Source: an uncultured Bacteroidales bacterium (GTDB lineage Bacteria > Bacteroidota > Bacteroidia > Bacteroidales > Muribaculaceae). From it: a stretch of 64,000 nt of DNA. The position numbers and the translations under genes are program-made. Positions 17,011-26,167 of this stretch are shown here, piece by piece (position 1 is the first letter of the stretch; the number at the start of each line of letters is the position of its first letter). The DNA lies in contig CACYQB010000014.1 of the NCBI GenBank assembly GCA_902776435.1, positions 1-64,000 on the forward strand, written 5' to 3'. The notes under the pieces are model-generated. The model did no database searches. It saw only the letters and a list, made by a program, of their open reading frames with translations, and was not told the origin of the DNA.

Positions 17011-18675
17011 ATGATGAAGGAAAACCTGATCAAGATTTATGAGCGCAGTTTCATCGACAACTGGGAACTGCCTGCATTAACTGACTACAATACCAGCGAG
17101 CGCCTCACCTACGGTGACTTTGCCCGCAACATTGCCAAGCTGCACCTGCTCTTCAAGGGCTGTGGCGTGAAACAAGGCGACCGCATCGCCCTCATCGGCA
17201 AGAACATCCCTAACTGGGTAACCATCTTCATGGGTACCATCACCTATGGTGCTGTGATTGTGCCCATCCTGCAGGAGTTCAACCCTGCCGACGCCCAGCA
17301 TATCATCAACCATAGCGAAGCCACCATGTTGTTCATCAGCAAGTCAATCTGGGAGAACCTGGAGTTTGACAAGATGCCGCGCGTGCGCGCCGTCTTCCAA
17401 CTCGAGGACAAGAAACTGCTGGCCGTGAAAGACGGCGAGGAGGTGATCACCAAGGCTAAGGATGAACTGGAAGCCGCTTTCAGCGCAGAATATGGTGAGG
17501 GCTTCTATCGTAATCACATCCACTATGCCGACGTGCCTAATGACTCACTGGTCGAAATCAACTACACCTCCGGAACAACCGGATTCAGCAAGGGCGTGAT
17601 GCTCACCGCCAACAACCTGGCTGGTAACATCGTGTACGGTATCAACTCCGGTCTGCACTTCAAGGGCTCCCGCGACTTGGCATTCCTGCCGCTGGCTCAT
17701 GCCTTCGGCTGCGCCTTCGACATGCTGACTCCGCTGGCCGTGGGTGGCCACATCACCCTGCTGGGCCGCATTCCTTCGCCAAAGATTCTGGTCAAAGCGA
17801 TGGCCGAAGTGAAACCTAATGTGGTGTTCACCGTGCCTCTCGTGCTGGAGAAAATCTACAGCAAGATGATTGTGCCCATGATCAGCAAGGGCACATTGCG
17901 CTGGGCCCTGGCCGTGCCTTATCTGGACAGGCGCATCTATGACAAGATTCGAGATAAACTCATCGAAGCCTTCGGCGGCGCATTTGAGGAGGTCATCGTG
18001 GGCGGTGCACCCTTCAATGCCGAGGTCGAGGACTTCCTGTACAAAATCAAGTTCCCGTTCACCGTGGGCTACGGCATGACCGAGTGCGGTCCGCTGGTGA
18101 GCCACACGCCGTGGCGCGAGTTCGTGCCCCACAGTGCCGGTCGCATCCTGCCGGGCATCATGGAGTGCAAGATCCTGAGCGACGATCCCGAGAATATCCC
18201 AGGCGAAATCTGCGTGCGCGGCGAGAACGTCATGCAGGGCTACTTCCACAACAGCGAGGCCACCGACAAGGTGCTGCACGAGGACGGATGGCTGCACACC
18301 GGCGACATGGGCACCCTGAATGCCGATGGTACATTATTTATAAGGGGCAGGTTGAAGACCATGCTGCTGAGCTCCAGTGGACAGAACATCTATCCCGAGG
18401 AAATCGAGGCTAAACTTAACAATATGCTCTACGTGAGCGAGAGCCTCGTCGTCATGCGTGAGGGAAAACTCGTCGCACTTGTTTATCCCGACTACGACTC
18501 CATGGACCAGTTGGGCGTTACCCGTGACAAGTTGCCCGAGCTAATGGAGGAAATCCGGACCGAGTTGAACAAACTGGTAGCCCCCTACGAACGCATCGCC
18601 AGGATCCAACTGATGGCTACAGAATTTGACAAAACGCCCAAACGGAGCATCAAACGATACCTTTACAGCAACTGA
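17011..18675 (+). CDS. fadD-like: Long-chain fatty acid-CoA ligase (AMP-forming)
   Basis: The 554-residue enzyme belongs to the ANL adenylating superfamily and should activate a fatty acid with ATP and coenzyme A at the inner face of the membrane. Visible core motifs are YTSGTTGFSKG near residue 185 (phosphate-binding loop), YGMTECGP (A5), GWLHTGD (A7), the RGRLKT hinge (A8), and the catalytic lysine context KTPKRSIKR at the very C-terminus (A10). I prefer the ATG at 17011 because the promoter ends at 16987; a frame extension to 16945 would start upstream of it. The gene stands alone between a repeat-rich spacer and a terminator hairpin. Chain-length preference cannot be read from the sequence. 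Confidence 0.88.
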   Translation: MMKENLIKIYERSFIDNWELPALTDYNTSERLTYGDFARNIAKLHLLFKGCGVKQGDRIALIGKNIPNWVTIFMGTITYGAVIVPILQEFNPADAQHIINHSEATMLFISKSIWENLEFDKMPRVRAVFQLEDKKLLAVKDGEEVITKAKDELEAAFSAEYGEGFYRNHIHYADVPNDSLVEINYTSGTTGFSKGVMLTANNLAGNIVYGINSGLHFKGSRDLAFLPLAHAFGCAFDMLTPLAVGGHITLLGRIPSPKILVKAMAEVKPNVVFTVPLVLEKIYSKMIVPMISKGTLRWALAVPYLDRRIYDKIRDKLIEAFGGAFEEVIVGGAPFNAEVEDFLYKIKFPFTVGYGMTECGPLVSHTPWREFVPHSAGRILPGIMECKILSDDPENIPGEICVRGENVMQGYFHNSEATDKVLHEDGWLHTGDMGTLNADGTLFIRGRLKTMLLSSSGQNIYPEEIEAKLNNMLYVSESLVVMREGKLVALVYPDYDSMDQLGVTRDKLPELMEEIRTELNKLVAPYERIARIQLMATEFDKTPKRSIKRYLYSN

Positions 18676-18732
18676 TTTCGGAGCCGAAATCAAGGGATTT
18701 TATACGGTATATACGTAGCCTTAACAAAATTT

Positions 18733-18765
18733 AACGGATGCCCGCTTACAGGCATCCGTTTTGTT
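18733..18765 (+). terminator. Rho-independent terminator after the acyl-CoA synthetase gene
   Basis: AACGGATGCC and GGCATCCGTT form a perfect 10-base stem around an 8-base loop, followed by a T-rich run. The stem contains the GGCATCCG word that recurs in several spacers of this window. Confidence 0.8.
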
Positions 18766-18855
18766 ATCTATTTGATTATCAGTAGTTAACAAGCGAAAAA
18801 ATAAATCAATTTTTGCATTCGGCAAAAAACGTGAATAAAAAAAAGACGAAAAAAG

Positions 18856-18885
18856 TTTGCAGGTGAAATTTTTGTTATAATTTTG
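18856..18885 (+). promoter_or_regulatory. Promoter for the small lipoprotein gene
   Basis: TTTG (18856-18859) and TAATTTTG (18878-18885) are 18 bases apart, matching the Bacteroidetes consensus. The leader to the start codon at 18943 is about 55 bases and very AT-rich, a pattern of strongly expressed genes in this phylum. Confidence 0.72.
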
Positions 18886-18942
18886 CACCCGATTTTAACA
18901 ACAGAAAATTAATTGTTTTATTATTTAAAATTACAAAAGAAA

Positions 18943-19167
18943 ATGAAGAAGTTAGTTTTAGCTCTTGCTGTTATCGCTAGCGTTAGCATGATTTCATGCA
19001 CCAACAATGCCGAGCAGGCCACCGAGGCTGCTGCTGAGGACACCACCGCTATGGTAGAAGAGGCTCCCGCCGCTGACACCACCGCTGTTGTTGCTGACAG
19101 CGCTGCTGTTGAGGCTCCTGCTGAGGCTGAGGCTGCTCCCGCTGAGGAGGCTGCTCCCGCTGAGTAA
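18943..19167 (+). CDS. Small Ala/Glu/Pro-rich lipoprotein
   Basis: The 74-residue product starts with a lysine-led signal (MKKLVLALAVIASVSM) and a lipobox ending ISC, so the mature protein would begin at Cys20 and be lipid-anchored. The rest is low complexity: Ala, Glu, Pro, Thr, Val and Asp in repeats such as AEEAAPAE, with no Lys or Arg, so it is strongly acidic and probably disordered. No enzymatic role can be assigned. It has its own promoter and terminator, indicating a monocistronic, probably abundant transcript. The secG gene at 53568 ends with a similar Ala/Pro/Glu tail, which is likely convergence of composition rather than homology. Confidence 0.78.
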   Translation: MKKLVLALAVIASVSMISCTNNAEQATEAAAEDTTAMVEEAPAADTTAVVADSAAVEAPAEAEAAPAEEAAPAE

Positions 19168-19194
19168 GCAAGACTTTTACAACAAGAGAGTTTG

Positions 19195-19234
19195 AAGCTG
19201 TTCCCGCCGGTTAGGCTCGAGCAGCTTTTTTTTG
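19195..19234 (+). terminator. Terminator after the small lipoprotein gene
   Basis: AAGCTGTTC pairs with GAGCAGCTT (one G-T wobble) and is followed by eight T residues. Confidence 0.75.
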
Positions 19235-19324
19235 TATACCTACCCCCCGAAAAACAGGTCAACGGCGCCCCGGGCAGCGCAGGCTGACGGCCAGTGGTGA
19301 CGCAGGCGACGCAGGCCAGAGGCC

Positions 19325-19436
19325 TGCACAAGGCCAGTAGGCCTTGACTTGCATTAACCCCAGGGCGCACAGGCCGGAGGCCTCGTGTGGCCTGGGGAGA
19401 GAGGCCACAAACAGGACGGGCCCCGAAGGGGGCCAC
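19325..19436 (-). repeat. Left REP-like arm flanking the RAYT gene
   Basis: This GC-rich stretch contains nested palindromes (AGGCCAGTAGGCCT, CAGGCCGGAGGCCT, GGGCCCCGAAGGGGGCC). Read on the minus strand it aligns with 19957-20067 on the plus strand over about 110 bases, sharing blocks such as CCCCAGGCCACAC and GGCCTGTGCGCCCTGGGGTT. The two copies therefore form inverted repeats around the transposase gene. Confidence 0.75.
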
Positions 19437-19480
19437 ACACGCCCAGCAACGCCCCATTTTCCTCATCAAGATTTTTATTG

Positions 19481-19488
19481 TAACTTTG
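19481..19488 (+). promoter_or_regulatory. -7 element for the RAYT gene
   Basis: TAACTTTG fits TAnnTTTG, 21 bases before the start codon. No clear -33 TTTG is present. Confidence 0.5.
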
Positions 19489-19509
19489 CCATCGTAAATA
19501 AAACGTATC

Positions 19510-19956
19510 ATGAGTGCAGTTACAGCTATTTATCATATCGTCATCAATACCTACAGGCGTGAGATGACATTACCCCTCGCATCGAGCGACCAGTTGTATC
19601 GTTATATTGCACGCGTTGTGCAGAATTCCCAATCTACGCTTTACGCTATAAATGGCATTGAGAATCACATCCACCTCCTGATCAACCTCCATCCATCAGT
19701 GCGTTTATCCGACCTTGTGCGTGATATCAAGTTGTCAACAAGTCAGTGGATCAAACAGCATCATGACATATTTCCGCAATTTGCGGGTTGGGGAAAGGAA
19801 TATGGAGCTTTCACCTATGCTCTGCGCGATAAGGACATGGTAGCCAATTACATCCACAATCAGCGAAGCCATCATCAGCGGGAATCCTTCGAGGATGAAT
19901 ACCGCAAACACCTGCAGAATGCAGGAATAGCCTGGAATGACTATCGCCTGACGTGA
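19510..19956 (+). CDS. rayT-like: REP-associated tyrosine transposase (RAYT, IS200-like HUH)
   Basis: The 148-residue protein is a Y1-type HUH nuclease. The HUH motif is HIHLL at about residues 57-61 (IENHIHLLINLHP). The catalytic tyrosine is in YIHNQRSHH near residues 117-125, the usual Y-x-x-N-Q helix. Such enzymes nick single-stranded DNA at REP hairpins. The gene is flanked on both sides by inverted GC-rich palindromic arms (19325-19436 and 19957-20067), the hallmark of a RAYT with its cognate repeats rather than a free IS200. No TnpB accompanies it. Single-copy domesticated RAYTs spread REP sequences rather than themselves; that activity here is inference. Confidence 0.85.
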   Translation: MSAVTAIYHIVINTYRREMTLPLASSDQLYRYIARVVQNSQSTLYAINGIENHIHLLINLHPSVRLSDLVRDIKLSTSQWIKQHHDIFPQFAGWGKEYGAFTYALRDKDMVANYIHNQRSHHQRESFEDEYRKHLQNAGIAWNDYRLT

Positions 19957-20067
19957 GTGGCCCCCGATGGGGCCCGTTCCACGACGCATCAGCATCCCCA
20001 GGCCACACAAGGCCTTCGGCCTGTGCGCCCTGGGGTTCACTCAATTCAAGGCCGACGGCCTTGTGCA
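19957..20067 (+). repeat. Right REP-like arm flanking the RAYT gene
   Basis: This is the inverted partner of 19325-19436. It begins one base after the transposase stop with GTGGCCCCCGATGGGGCC and ends in AAGGCCGACGGCCTTGTGCA. Palindromes GGCCTTCGGCC and GGCCGACGGCC are intact. Confidence 0.75.
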
Positions 20068-20071
20068 GACC

Positions 20072-20250
20072 TACGGCCTGCCAACCCGCAACCTCATCTA
20101 CGGCCTCGCAACCCGCAACCCCACCTACGGCCTCGCAACCCGCAACCTCATCTACGGCCTGCAAACCCTCACCCACAACCTCGCAACCCGCAACCTCACC
20201 CACAACCTTGCAACCAGCAACCACTCCTGCGACCTCGCTACCAGCAACCC
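20072..20250 (+). repeat. 27-base tandem repeat downstream of the RAYT arm
   Basis: Units of the form CTACGGCCTCGCAACCCGCAACCTCAT repeat with a 27-base period for about six degenerate copies, with later copies changing CTACGG to CCCACAA. Because 27 is a multiple of three, all three plus-strand frames stay open across it and encode nine-residue peptide repeats, but none has a credible start or ribosome binding site. It is not a CRISPR array. Confidence 0.75.
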
Positions 20251-20291
20251 TCGCCCATACTCCTTTCCACTCTTTCTCTGAGAAAAACAAA

Positions 20292-20340
20292 TTTCACCCT
20301 ATAGCTCTATTGGCATAGCATAGAGGCTATAGGGTGAAAA
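20292..20340. terminator. Bidirectional terminator between RAYT region and nagB
   Basis: A near-perfect 19-base stem (TTTCACCCTATAGCTCTAT with its complement, one bulged base) encloses a 9-10-base loop. The ends are A-rich on one side and T-rich on the other, so it can terminate transcripts from both directions, notably nagB on the minus strand. Confidence 0.8.
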
Positions 20341-20359
20341 AGTGTATGATCTGTATCGT

Positions 20360-21169
20360 TTACAGCATGGTGTCGGGATCGAGGTTGTTCTTCTCGATGT
20401 CCTTGAAGTAGCGATAGGTGCTCACTTTGAGTTCATCGACGGCAGCCTCGTCGGCGATGATGACGGCATGGGGATGCATCTGCAGGGCACTCAGGGTGCA
20501 CATGTGGGAAACGCCACCCTCGATGGCCTGCTGCAGGGCGCGTGCCTTGCCGTGACCATTGACGATGATCATCACCTCGCGGGCATCCATCACGGTGCCG
20601 ACGCCCACAGTGAGGGCAGTCTTGGGCACCTTGTTCAGGTCGCCGTCAAAGAAGCGGCTATTGGCGATGATGGTGTCCTGGGTCAACGTCTTCTGGCGGG
20701 TGCGGGAAGTGAGTGATGAGCCAGGCTCGTTGAAAGCGATGTGTCCGTCGGGTCCCACGCCACCCATGAACAAGTCAATGCCTCCGGCAGCCTGAATACG
20801 GGCCTCGTAGTCGGCACACTCCTTCAAAATATCAGGCGCATTGCCGTTGAGGATGTTCACGTTCTCGGGCTTAATATCTATATGGGAGAAGAAATTGTTC
20901 CACATGAAGGAGTGGTAACTCTCAGGATGCTCCTCGGGCAGGTTGCAGTACTCGTCCATGTTGAAGGTGATCACATGCTGGAAGGACACCTTGCCAGCCT
21001 TGTTCATGGCAATGAGTTCACGATACATTCCCAGGGGGGAACTGCCTGTGGGACAACCCAGCTTAAAAGGTTTCTCGGCAGTGGGCTTGGCTTCATTAAT
21101 GCGTTTTGCCACATAACGTGCAGCCCATTTAGACACATTCTCGTAATCAGGTTCGATAATCAGTCTCAT
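20360..21169 (-). CDS. nagB: Glucosamine-6-phosphate deaminase
   Basis: NagB converts glucosamine-6-phosphate to fructose-6-phosphate and ammonia in the cytoplasm, feeding amino sugars into glycolysis. The 269-residue length is normal for the family. Conserved segments are visible in order: the phosphate-binding [13 protein letters not shown] (res. about 40-52), the active-site [21 protein letters not shown] (the Asp, Glu and His region near 70-90), [17 protein letters not shown] (about 135-152) and [13 protein letters not shown]. It is a single gene on the minus strand, ending at a bidirectional terminator. A TAnnTTTG element on the minus strand lies 34 bases upstream. No sugar-specific repressor gene is next to it. 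Confidence 0.95.
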   Translation of the reverse strand: MRLIIEPDYENVSKWAARYVAKRINEAKPTAEKPFKLGCPTGSSPLGMYRELIAMNKAGKVSFQHVITFNMDEYCNLPEEHPESYHSFMWNNFFSHIDIKPENVNILNGNAPDILKECADYEARIQAAGGIDLFMGGVGPDGHIAFNEPGSSLTSRTRQKTLTQDTIIANSRFFDGDLNKVPKTALTVGVGTVMDAREVMIIVNGHGKARALQQAIEGGVSHMCTLSALQMHPHAVIIADEAAVDELKVSTYRYFKDIEKNNLDPDTML

Positions 21170-21202
21170 AATGTTTGGTTATTTGAATCGGTTTTGATAG
21201 GG

Positions 21203-21210
21203 CAAAGTTA
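21203..21210 (-). promoter_or_regulatory. -7 element for nagB
   Basis: On the minus strand this reads TAACTTTG, a match to TAnnTTTG, placing the start of transcription near 21199 and a leader of about 30 bases. Confidence 0.5.
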
Positions 21211-21297
21211 CTCTATTTCTACAAAATCTCCATAAAAAAGTTACAACTTTTGCACTTTGCGGTCACACAAGATAGCGCCTCAACAATAGCAAATAAA

Positions 21298-21329
21298 TTT
21301 GCTATTGTATTCGACTTGCACTATCTTTG
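21298..21329 (+). promoter_or_regulatory. Promoter for surE
   Basis: TTTG (21298-21301) and TATCTTTG (21322-21329), 20 bases apart, match the Bacteroidetes consensus. The position supports the surE start at 21356 rather than an upstream in-frame codon. Confidence 0.68.
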
Positions 21330-21355
21330 CACCCAAATTCAACAAAACAAACCTC

Positions 21356-22132
21356 ATGGACAACAAGAGACCACTCATCCTCATCAGCAACGATGACGGC
21401 TTCCATTATAACGGCATCCGCTCGCTCATCAAGGTGGCACAACGCTATGGCGACGTGTTTGTCGCTGCACCCGCTGTGCACCAGAGCGGCAAGTCCAGCG
21501 CCATCACCCTTGACGCTCCCGTGCGGGCCCATCTGGTGGAACACCGCGAGGGTTTCACGGCCTATGAGATCAGCGGCACTCCAGCCGACTGCGTGAAACT
21601 CGCCATCAGTCAACTGATGAGCGACCGCCAGCCCGACCTGGTGCTTGCCGGCATCAACCACGGCTACAACATGGGCATCAGTTCGCTGTATAGCGGCACG
21701 ATGGCATGTGTGTATGAGGGCATCATGCATGGCGTTCCCTCGGTGGCGTTCTCCTATGGCGTGTTCACCCGCCAGGCCGACACCAGCGTCTGTGAGCCAG
21801 TGGTCGAGCAAGTGCTTGAGCGCGTGCTCGACAAGGGCCTGCCCGAGGGCATCTGCCTGAACGTCAACATCCCGCCCATCACTGAGGGACCCGTCAAGGG
21901 ACTCAAAGTAACCATCAGCGACCTGGGCCGCTGGGTCAACGAATGGGAGAAACGCGAGCATCCCATGGGCGGTGAATACTACTGGATGACCGGGGATTAC
22001 GAGATGCTTGACGAAAATGACGATCGCACCGACATGTACTGGCTCAAGCGCCACTATGCGACCGTCACGCCCTGCCACATCGACCAGACCGACCATGAGT
22101 CGATAGGTCAAATCACCGACCTGCTGCTGTAA
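21356..22132 (+). CDS. surE: 5'-nucleotidase SurE
   Basis: SurE removes phosphate from nucleoside 5'-monophosphates (and 3'-monophosphates in many species) using a divalent metal. The 258-residue protein begins with the family's N-terminal motif LILISNDDG, where the two Asp residues (DD) bind metal. It then shows the SGTPADCV and INHGYNMG segments (Asn ligand) and SLYSGTMACVYEG. The start is the ATG at 21356, 26 bases after the -7 element. The next gene, gltX, follows after 45 bases in the same direction, so the two may be co-transcribed. Everything seen is ordinary for the family. Confidence 0.93.
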   Translation: MDNKRPLILISNDDGFHYNGIRSLIKVAQRYGDVFVAAPAVHQSGKSSAITLDAPVRAHLVEHREGFTAYEISGTPADCVKLAISQLMSDRQPDLVLAGINHGYNMGISSLYSGTMACVYEGIMHGVPSVAFSYGVFTRQADTSVCEPVVEQVLERVLDKGLPEGICLNVNIPPITEGPVKGLKVTISDLGRWVNEWEKREHPMGGEYYWMTGDYEMLDENDDRTDMYWLKRHYATVTPCHIDQTDHESIGQITDLLL

Positions 22133-22177
22133 TCAACTCATTAATATAAATATAACAAGATATACACTAGACAAGAG

Positions 22178-23716
22178 ATGGAAAGACGAGTAAGAGTGCG
22201 CTTTGCGCCTTCACCCACAGGCCCGCTTCACATCGGCGGCGTGCGTACTGCACTGTATAACTACCTGTTTGCCCGCCAGCATGGCGGCGACATGATTTTG
22301 CGCATCGAGGACACCGACAGCACACGCTTCGTGCCCGGTGCCGAAGCATATATCAACGAGGCTCTGCAATGGCTGGGCATCGGCATCGACGAGGGCGTGC
22401 GCGAAGGCGGCAACTACGGCCCCTACAAGCAAAGTGAGCGCCGCGACCTGTACCGCAAGTACACGCAACAACTCATTGACGCCGGCCGTGCCTACTACGC
22501 CTTTGACACCCCCGAAGAGCTGGAGGCCAAACGCCAAGAAATCAAGAATTTCCAGTATGATGCCAAGACACGCGGCATGATGCGCAACTCGCTGTCTTTG
22601 CCCGCCGAGGAGGTCAAAGCCCTCATGGACAAGGGTGAGAAATGGGTGGTGCGCTTCCGCATCGAGCCCGACCAGGACGTCGTGGTTCACGACCTGTTGC
22701 GCGGCGACGTGACCATCAACTCTTCAATCCTTGATGACAAAGTGCTCTACAAGAGCGCCGACGACCTGCCCACCTATCACCTGGCCAACATCGTTGATGA
22801 CCACCTGATGGAGGTATCCCACGTTATCCGTGGCGAGGAGTGGCTGCCCAGTGCTCCGTTGCACGTGCTGCTGTACAAGGCCTTTGGTTGGGAAGACACG
22901 ATGCCCGCATTCGTCCACCTGCCCCTGTTGCTCAAGCCCGACGGCAAGGGCAAGTTGAGCAAGCGCGACGGTGACCGCCTCGGCTTCCCCGTGTTCCCGC
23001 TCGACTGGAATGATCCCAAGAGCGGCGAACGTTCCAGCGGCTACCGCGAGGCCGGCTATCTGCCCCAGGCCGTAGTCAACTTCCTGGCCCTGCTGGGCTG
23101 GAACCCCGGTGACGACCGCGAGATCTTCTCGATGGAGGAACTCATCAAGGAATTCTCCATTGACCATTGCTCACGCAAAGGCGCTAAATTTGACTTCGAG
23201 AAGGGCAAGTGGTTCAACCACGAGTACATCATGAATATGGACGACAGCGAGCTGGCCCAGTTGTTCAAGCCCGTGCTCGAGCAGCATGGTGTCAACGTGG
23301 CCGACTTCAGCGACGAGTATATCACCCAAGTGGTGGCACTGGTCAAGAGCCGCGCCAACTTCGTGTGCGACCTTTGGGACCAAGCCTCGTTCTTCTTCGT
23401 CCGTCCCACCAGCTACAGCGAGAAAGACATCCGCAAGCGCTGGAAACCCGAGACGCCTGAACTCATGCGCGAGCTGGCCGCCCTGCTCGACACCGCCGAC
23501 ATGCAAGACGCCGAAGCCTGTGAAGCCGCCGTCATGGACTGGATTGACAAGAACGGTTACCACAAGGGCAACGTGATGAACGCCTTCCGCCTGACCGTCG
23601 TCGGAGAATGCCGTGGTCCGCACATGTTTGAAATCACCAAACTGATAGGCCACGACGAGACCCTTGCCCGCCTCAACGCTGGCATCGAAAGCATCCAACT
23701 GCCCGCTGATGCGTAA
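22178..23716 (+). CDS. gltX: Glutamyl-tRNA synthetase
   Basis: This class I aminoacyl-tRNA synthetase charges tRNA-Glu with glutamate. The 512-residue length is normal. The N-terminal [19 protein letters not shown] carries the HIGH motif (LHIGG), and [10 protein letters not shown] around residue 255 is the KMSKS equivalent. The C-terminal anticodon-binding helical bundle follows ([11 protein letters not shown] near 470). The last 8 bases overlap the start of the next gene. No GlnRS is seen in the window, so whether this enzyme is discriminating cannot be judged. Confidence 0.95.
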   Translation: MERRVRVRFAPSPTGPLHIGGVRTALYNYLFARQHGGDMILRIEDTDSTRFVPGAEAYINEALQWLGIGIDEGVREGGNYGPYKQSERRDLYRKYTQQLIDAGRAYYAFDTPEELEAKRQEIKNFQYDAKTRGMMRNSLSLPAEEVKALMDKGEKWVVRFRIEPDQDVVVHDLLRGDVTINSSILDDKVLYKSADDLPTYHLANIVDDHLMEVSHVIRGEEWLPSAPLHVLLYKAFGWEDTMPAFVHLPLLLKPDGKGKLSKRDGDRLGFPVFPLDWNDPKSGERSSGYREAGYLPQAVVNFLALLGWNPGDDREIFSMEELIKEFSIDHCSRKGAKFDFEKGKWFNHEYIMNMDDSELAQLFKPVLEQHGVNVADFSDEYITQVVALVKSRANFVCDLWDQASFFFVRPTSYSEKDIRKRWKPETPELMRELAALLDTADMQDAEACEAAVMDWIDKNGYHKGNVMNAFRLTVVGECRGPHMFEITKLIGHDETLARLNAGIESIQLPADA

Positions 23717-24797
23717 CTGGCTGCTCGCCATATTGACTCTCATTCTCACCATTCCGCCTCTTGCAGCCCAGGAGGTGGAATGGAGTGTTGATGCCAGTAT
23801 TCTGCTGAACAACCGTGAGGGCGGCGACGACAGTTATTCACCCGACCAGACCTTTGCTTTCACACGCCTGGCCCCCGAGCTGGGCGTATCGCTCATGGAA
23901 GGCCGGCATGTGCTCAAGGGCGGTGTCGCGTGGTACCAGCCCATGATTGACAACATGAAGGGCTACAAGGTGCTGCCCACGCTCTACTACCGCTACAACG
24001 ATGACAACGGATGGCACGTGACCGCGGGCCTGCTGCCACGCACGCTCATGGTGAAACGCGCTCCGCGCTACATGTGGAGCGACTCGCTCAATTATTGCCA
24101 GCCCAACATCCGCGGCATCATGGCGCAACTCATCAAGCCGGCCGGTTATTCCGAACTCCTGGTGGACTGGCGTCAGATGCAGACAGAGCACCAGCGCGAG
24201 GCTTTTACCATCATGTCTAACAACGACTGGCGCATTGCCGGGCCACTGAGCCTTGGCGGCCACGTCCAGTACAGCCACCTGGCGATGTCCCGCAACCACG
24301 ACGAGAGCGAACACGTCAACGATGACATCATCATCAATCCCATGGCATCGCTCGACCTGTCGCAACGCACTGCGCTCGACTCGCTGCGTCTGTCGGCAGG
24401 AGCCCTCATCGGCATGCAGCGCGATCGTGGCACCGAGCAGTGGGACAAGCCTGCAGGCTTTATCGCCACGGCAACTGCACGCTGGCGCTGGATTGAACTG
24501 GACGAGACCTTCTATACGGGCCAACGCCTCATGCCACTGTACGACAAATTCGGCAGCCAACTCATCCAGGGCGACCCCTACTTCAACCACAAGACCTACA
24601 GCCGCACCGACCTCGTCTTCCACATCGTGAACAACCGTTTTGTTGACCTGACAGGGTCATTCTCACTTCATGCCACGGACAAGAAAACGGGCTTCTGGCA
24701 ACAAATAGCCTGCCGCTTCTATATCGACAGCAACCTGTGGAAGCGTCGTCATGACCACGACTACCTGAAGAGTGGCCACCTGCAACAAATCTACTAA
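23709..24797 (+). CDS. Exported protein, probable outer-membrane beta-barrel
   Basis: I chose the ATG at 23709 because it starts a clear signal peptide ([21 protein letters not shown], cleaved after residue 19-20). It overlaps the gltX stop by 8 bases. The mature 340-residue protein alternates short aromatic-rich strands with Asp/Asn turns ([34 protein letters not shown]), as outer-membrane barrels or surface porin-like proteins do. It resembles uncharacterised Bacteroidales proteins; no enzymatic motif is seen. The position between gltX and waaA suggests an operon of convenience rather than a shared pathway, although an envelope role with waaA is possible. Confidence 0.7.
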   Translation: MRNWLLAILTLILTIPPLAAQEVEWSVDASILLNNREGGDDSYSPDQTFAFTRLAPELGVSLMEGRHVLKGGVAWYQPMIDNMKGYKVLPTLYYRYNDDNGWHVTAGLLPRTLMVKRAPRYMWSDSLNYCQPNIRGIMAQLIKPAGYSELLVDWRQMQTEHQREAFTIMSNNDWRIAGPLSLGGHVQYSHLAMSRNHDESEHVNDDIIINPMASLDLSQRTALDSLRLSAGALIGMQRDRGTEQWDKPAGFIATATARWRWIELDETFYTGQRLMPLYDKFGSQLIQGDPYFNHKTYSRTDLVFHIVNNRFVDLTGSFSLHATDKKTGFWQQIACRFYIDSNLWKRRHDHDYLKSGHLQQIY

Positions 24798-24816
24798 AGA
24801 CTCAAAACTAAGACCA

Positions 24817-26073
24817 ATGGATCCATTATATAATATAGGTGTAGCTACATATCGCAACGCAGTCAAGATTGCTGCCATCCGTAACCCCAAAGCCAAACTG
24901 ATGCTCAGAGGGCAACGCCGCTGTTTCCGCACCCTTCAACGTAAACTGGACCCAGCCGGAGGCTACATCTGGATTCATGCTTCATCGTTAGGCGAGTTTG
25001 AACAGGGTCGTCCGCTTATCGAGAAAATCAAGCGCGAACAGCCCGACGCCCGCATCCTGCTGTCGTTCTTCTCGCCCTCGGGGTACGAGGTGCGCAAGAA
25101 TTTCAGTATGGTGGATACGGTGGTATATCTGCCGTTTGACCTGCCGGCCAACGTGAAGCGCTTCCTCGACATCGTCAAGCCCAAAGTCGCCATCTTTGTC
25201 AAGTACGAGTTCTGGGGCAACTACCTGAGCGCCCTCAAGCACCGAGGCATTCCCACCTATATCATTTCGGCCATCTTCCGTCCCAAGCAGATATTCTTCC
25301 GTCCCTGGGGCGGCATGTTCCGCAAGATGCTCAAGTGCTTCGACACCCTGTTCGTCCAGAATGAGCAATCACGCGACCTGCTGGCCAGCATCGGGGTTGA
25401 CAATGTAGTCATTGCCGGTGACACACGCTTTGACCGCGTGGCTGACGTGCGCGCCGCCGCCAAGGAGTTCCCTCTCGTAGCCAAGTTTGTCGAGAACACC
25501 AAGTTCACCCTCGTCATGGGCAGTTCCTGGCCACCGGACGAAGACATTATCATCCCCTACTTCAATGCCCACCGCGAGATGAAACTCATCATCGCGCCCC
25601 ACGAGTTTGACCGCCACCGCCTGCATGTGCTCATGTCCAAACTGACGCGCCCTGCCCGATTCTACAGCGAGGCGACGCCCAAGAACGTGGCCAATGCCGA
25701 CTGCCTGATTATCGACAGTTTCGGCCTCCTGTCGTCGCTCTACCGTTACGGCCAGGCGGCCTACGTGGGAGGCGGTTTCGGTGCAGGCATCCACAACATC
25801 AACGAGGCGGCCGTCTATGGCATCCCCGTCATCTTCGGGCCCAAGCACCACAAGTTCCAAGAGGCCAGCGACCTCATCGCCCTGGACGGTGCCATGAGCA
25901 TCCACGATGCCGACAGTTTCTCGGCTGCGATGGACCCGCTACTGGAAAATGAGCCCCTGCGACTGCACTGCGGCAAGACTGCTGGTGAATACATCCAGTC
26001 CCACCTGGGCGGCACCCAACTCATCTATGACCACATCTTCAATTCCCAATCCAGCCCACAATCCGAACCCTGA
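24817..26073 (+). CDS. waaA: 3-deoxy-D-manno-octulosonic acid (Kdo) transferase
   Basis: WaaA (KdtA) adds Kdo from CMP-Kdo to lipid A precursors at the inner face of the cytoplasmic membrane. The 418-residue protein has a GT-B glycosyltransferase layout. Family landmarks are WIHASSLGEFEQGRPLIE (with the catalytic Glu of SLGEF near residue 57), LLSFFSPSGYEV, KYEFWGNYL, the C-terminal-domain GSSWPPDE, and AAYVGGGFGAGIHNINEA (nucleotide-binding). The ATG at 24817 was preferred to an in-frame codon at 24772 that lies inside the preceding gene. The N-terminus has only a weak hydrophobic anchor. Nothing unusual is visible. Confidence 0.92.
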   Translation: MDPLYNIGVATYRNAVKIAAIRNPKAKLMLRGQRRCFRTLQRKLDPAGGYIWIHASSLGEFEQGRPLIEKIKREQPDARILLSFFSPSGYEVRKNFSMVDTVVYLPFDLPANVKRFLDIVKPKVAIFVKYEFWGNYLSALKHRGIPTYIISAIFRPKQIFFRPWGGMFRKMLKCFDTLFVQNEQSRDLLASIGVDNVVIAGDTRFDRVADVRAAAKEFPLVAKFVENTKFTLVMGSSWPPDEDIIIPYFNAHREMKLIIAPHEFDRHRLHVLMSKLTRPARFYSEATPKNVANADCLIIDSFGLLSSLYRYGQAAYVGGGFGAGIHNINEAAVYGIPVIFGPKHHKFQEASDLIALDGAMSIHDADSFSAAMDPLLENEPLRLHCGKTAGEYIQSHLGGTQLIYDHIFNSQSSPQSEP

Positions 26074-26110
26074 TTGCTAATATACAATTTAAAAAAAAGT
26101 TGCAAAAACG

Positions 26111-26141
26111 TTGAATATTAGCGGGAAATGTTATACCTTTG
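26111..26141 (+). promoter_or_regulatory. Promoter for the yceD-rpmF-fabH operon
   Basis: TTG at 26111-26113 and TACCTTTG at 26134-26141, 20 bases apart, fit the -33/-7 consensus. The yceD start codon is 27 bases further on. Confidence 0.6.
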
Positions 26142-26167
26142 TGGCGCTTTAACGAAAAATTCAGGAG

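Noticed and set aside
20072-20250. CRISPR array or repeat-protein gene
   Set aside because: The 27-base units are directly adjacent without spacers; open frames lack a start codon with context, and all three frames are open simply because the period is a multiple of three.
19735-20290. Minus-strand frames of 101 and 159 codons in the RAYT region
   Set aside because: They read across the palindromic arms and tandem repeats, giving repetitive peptides with no start context.
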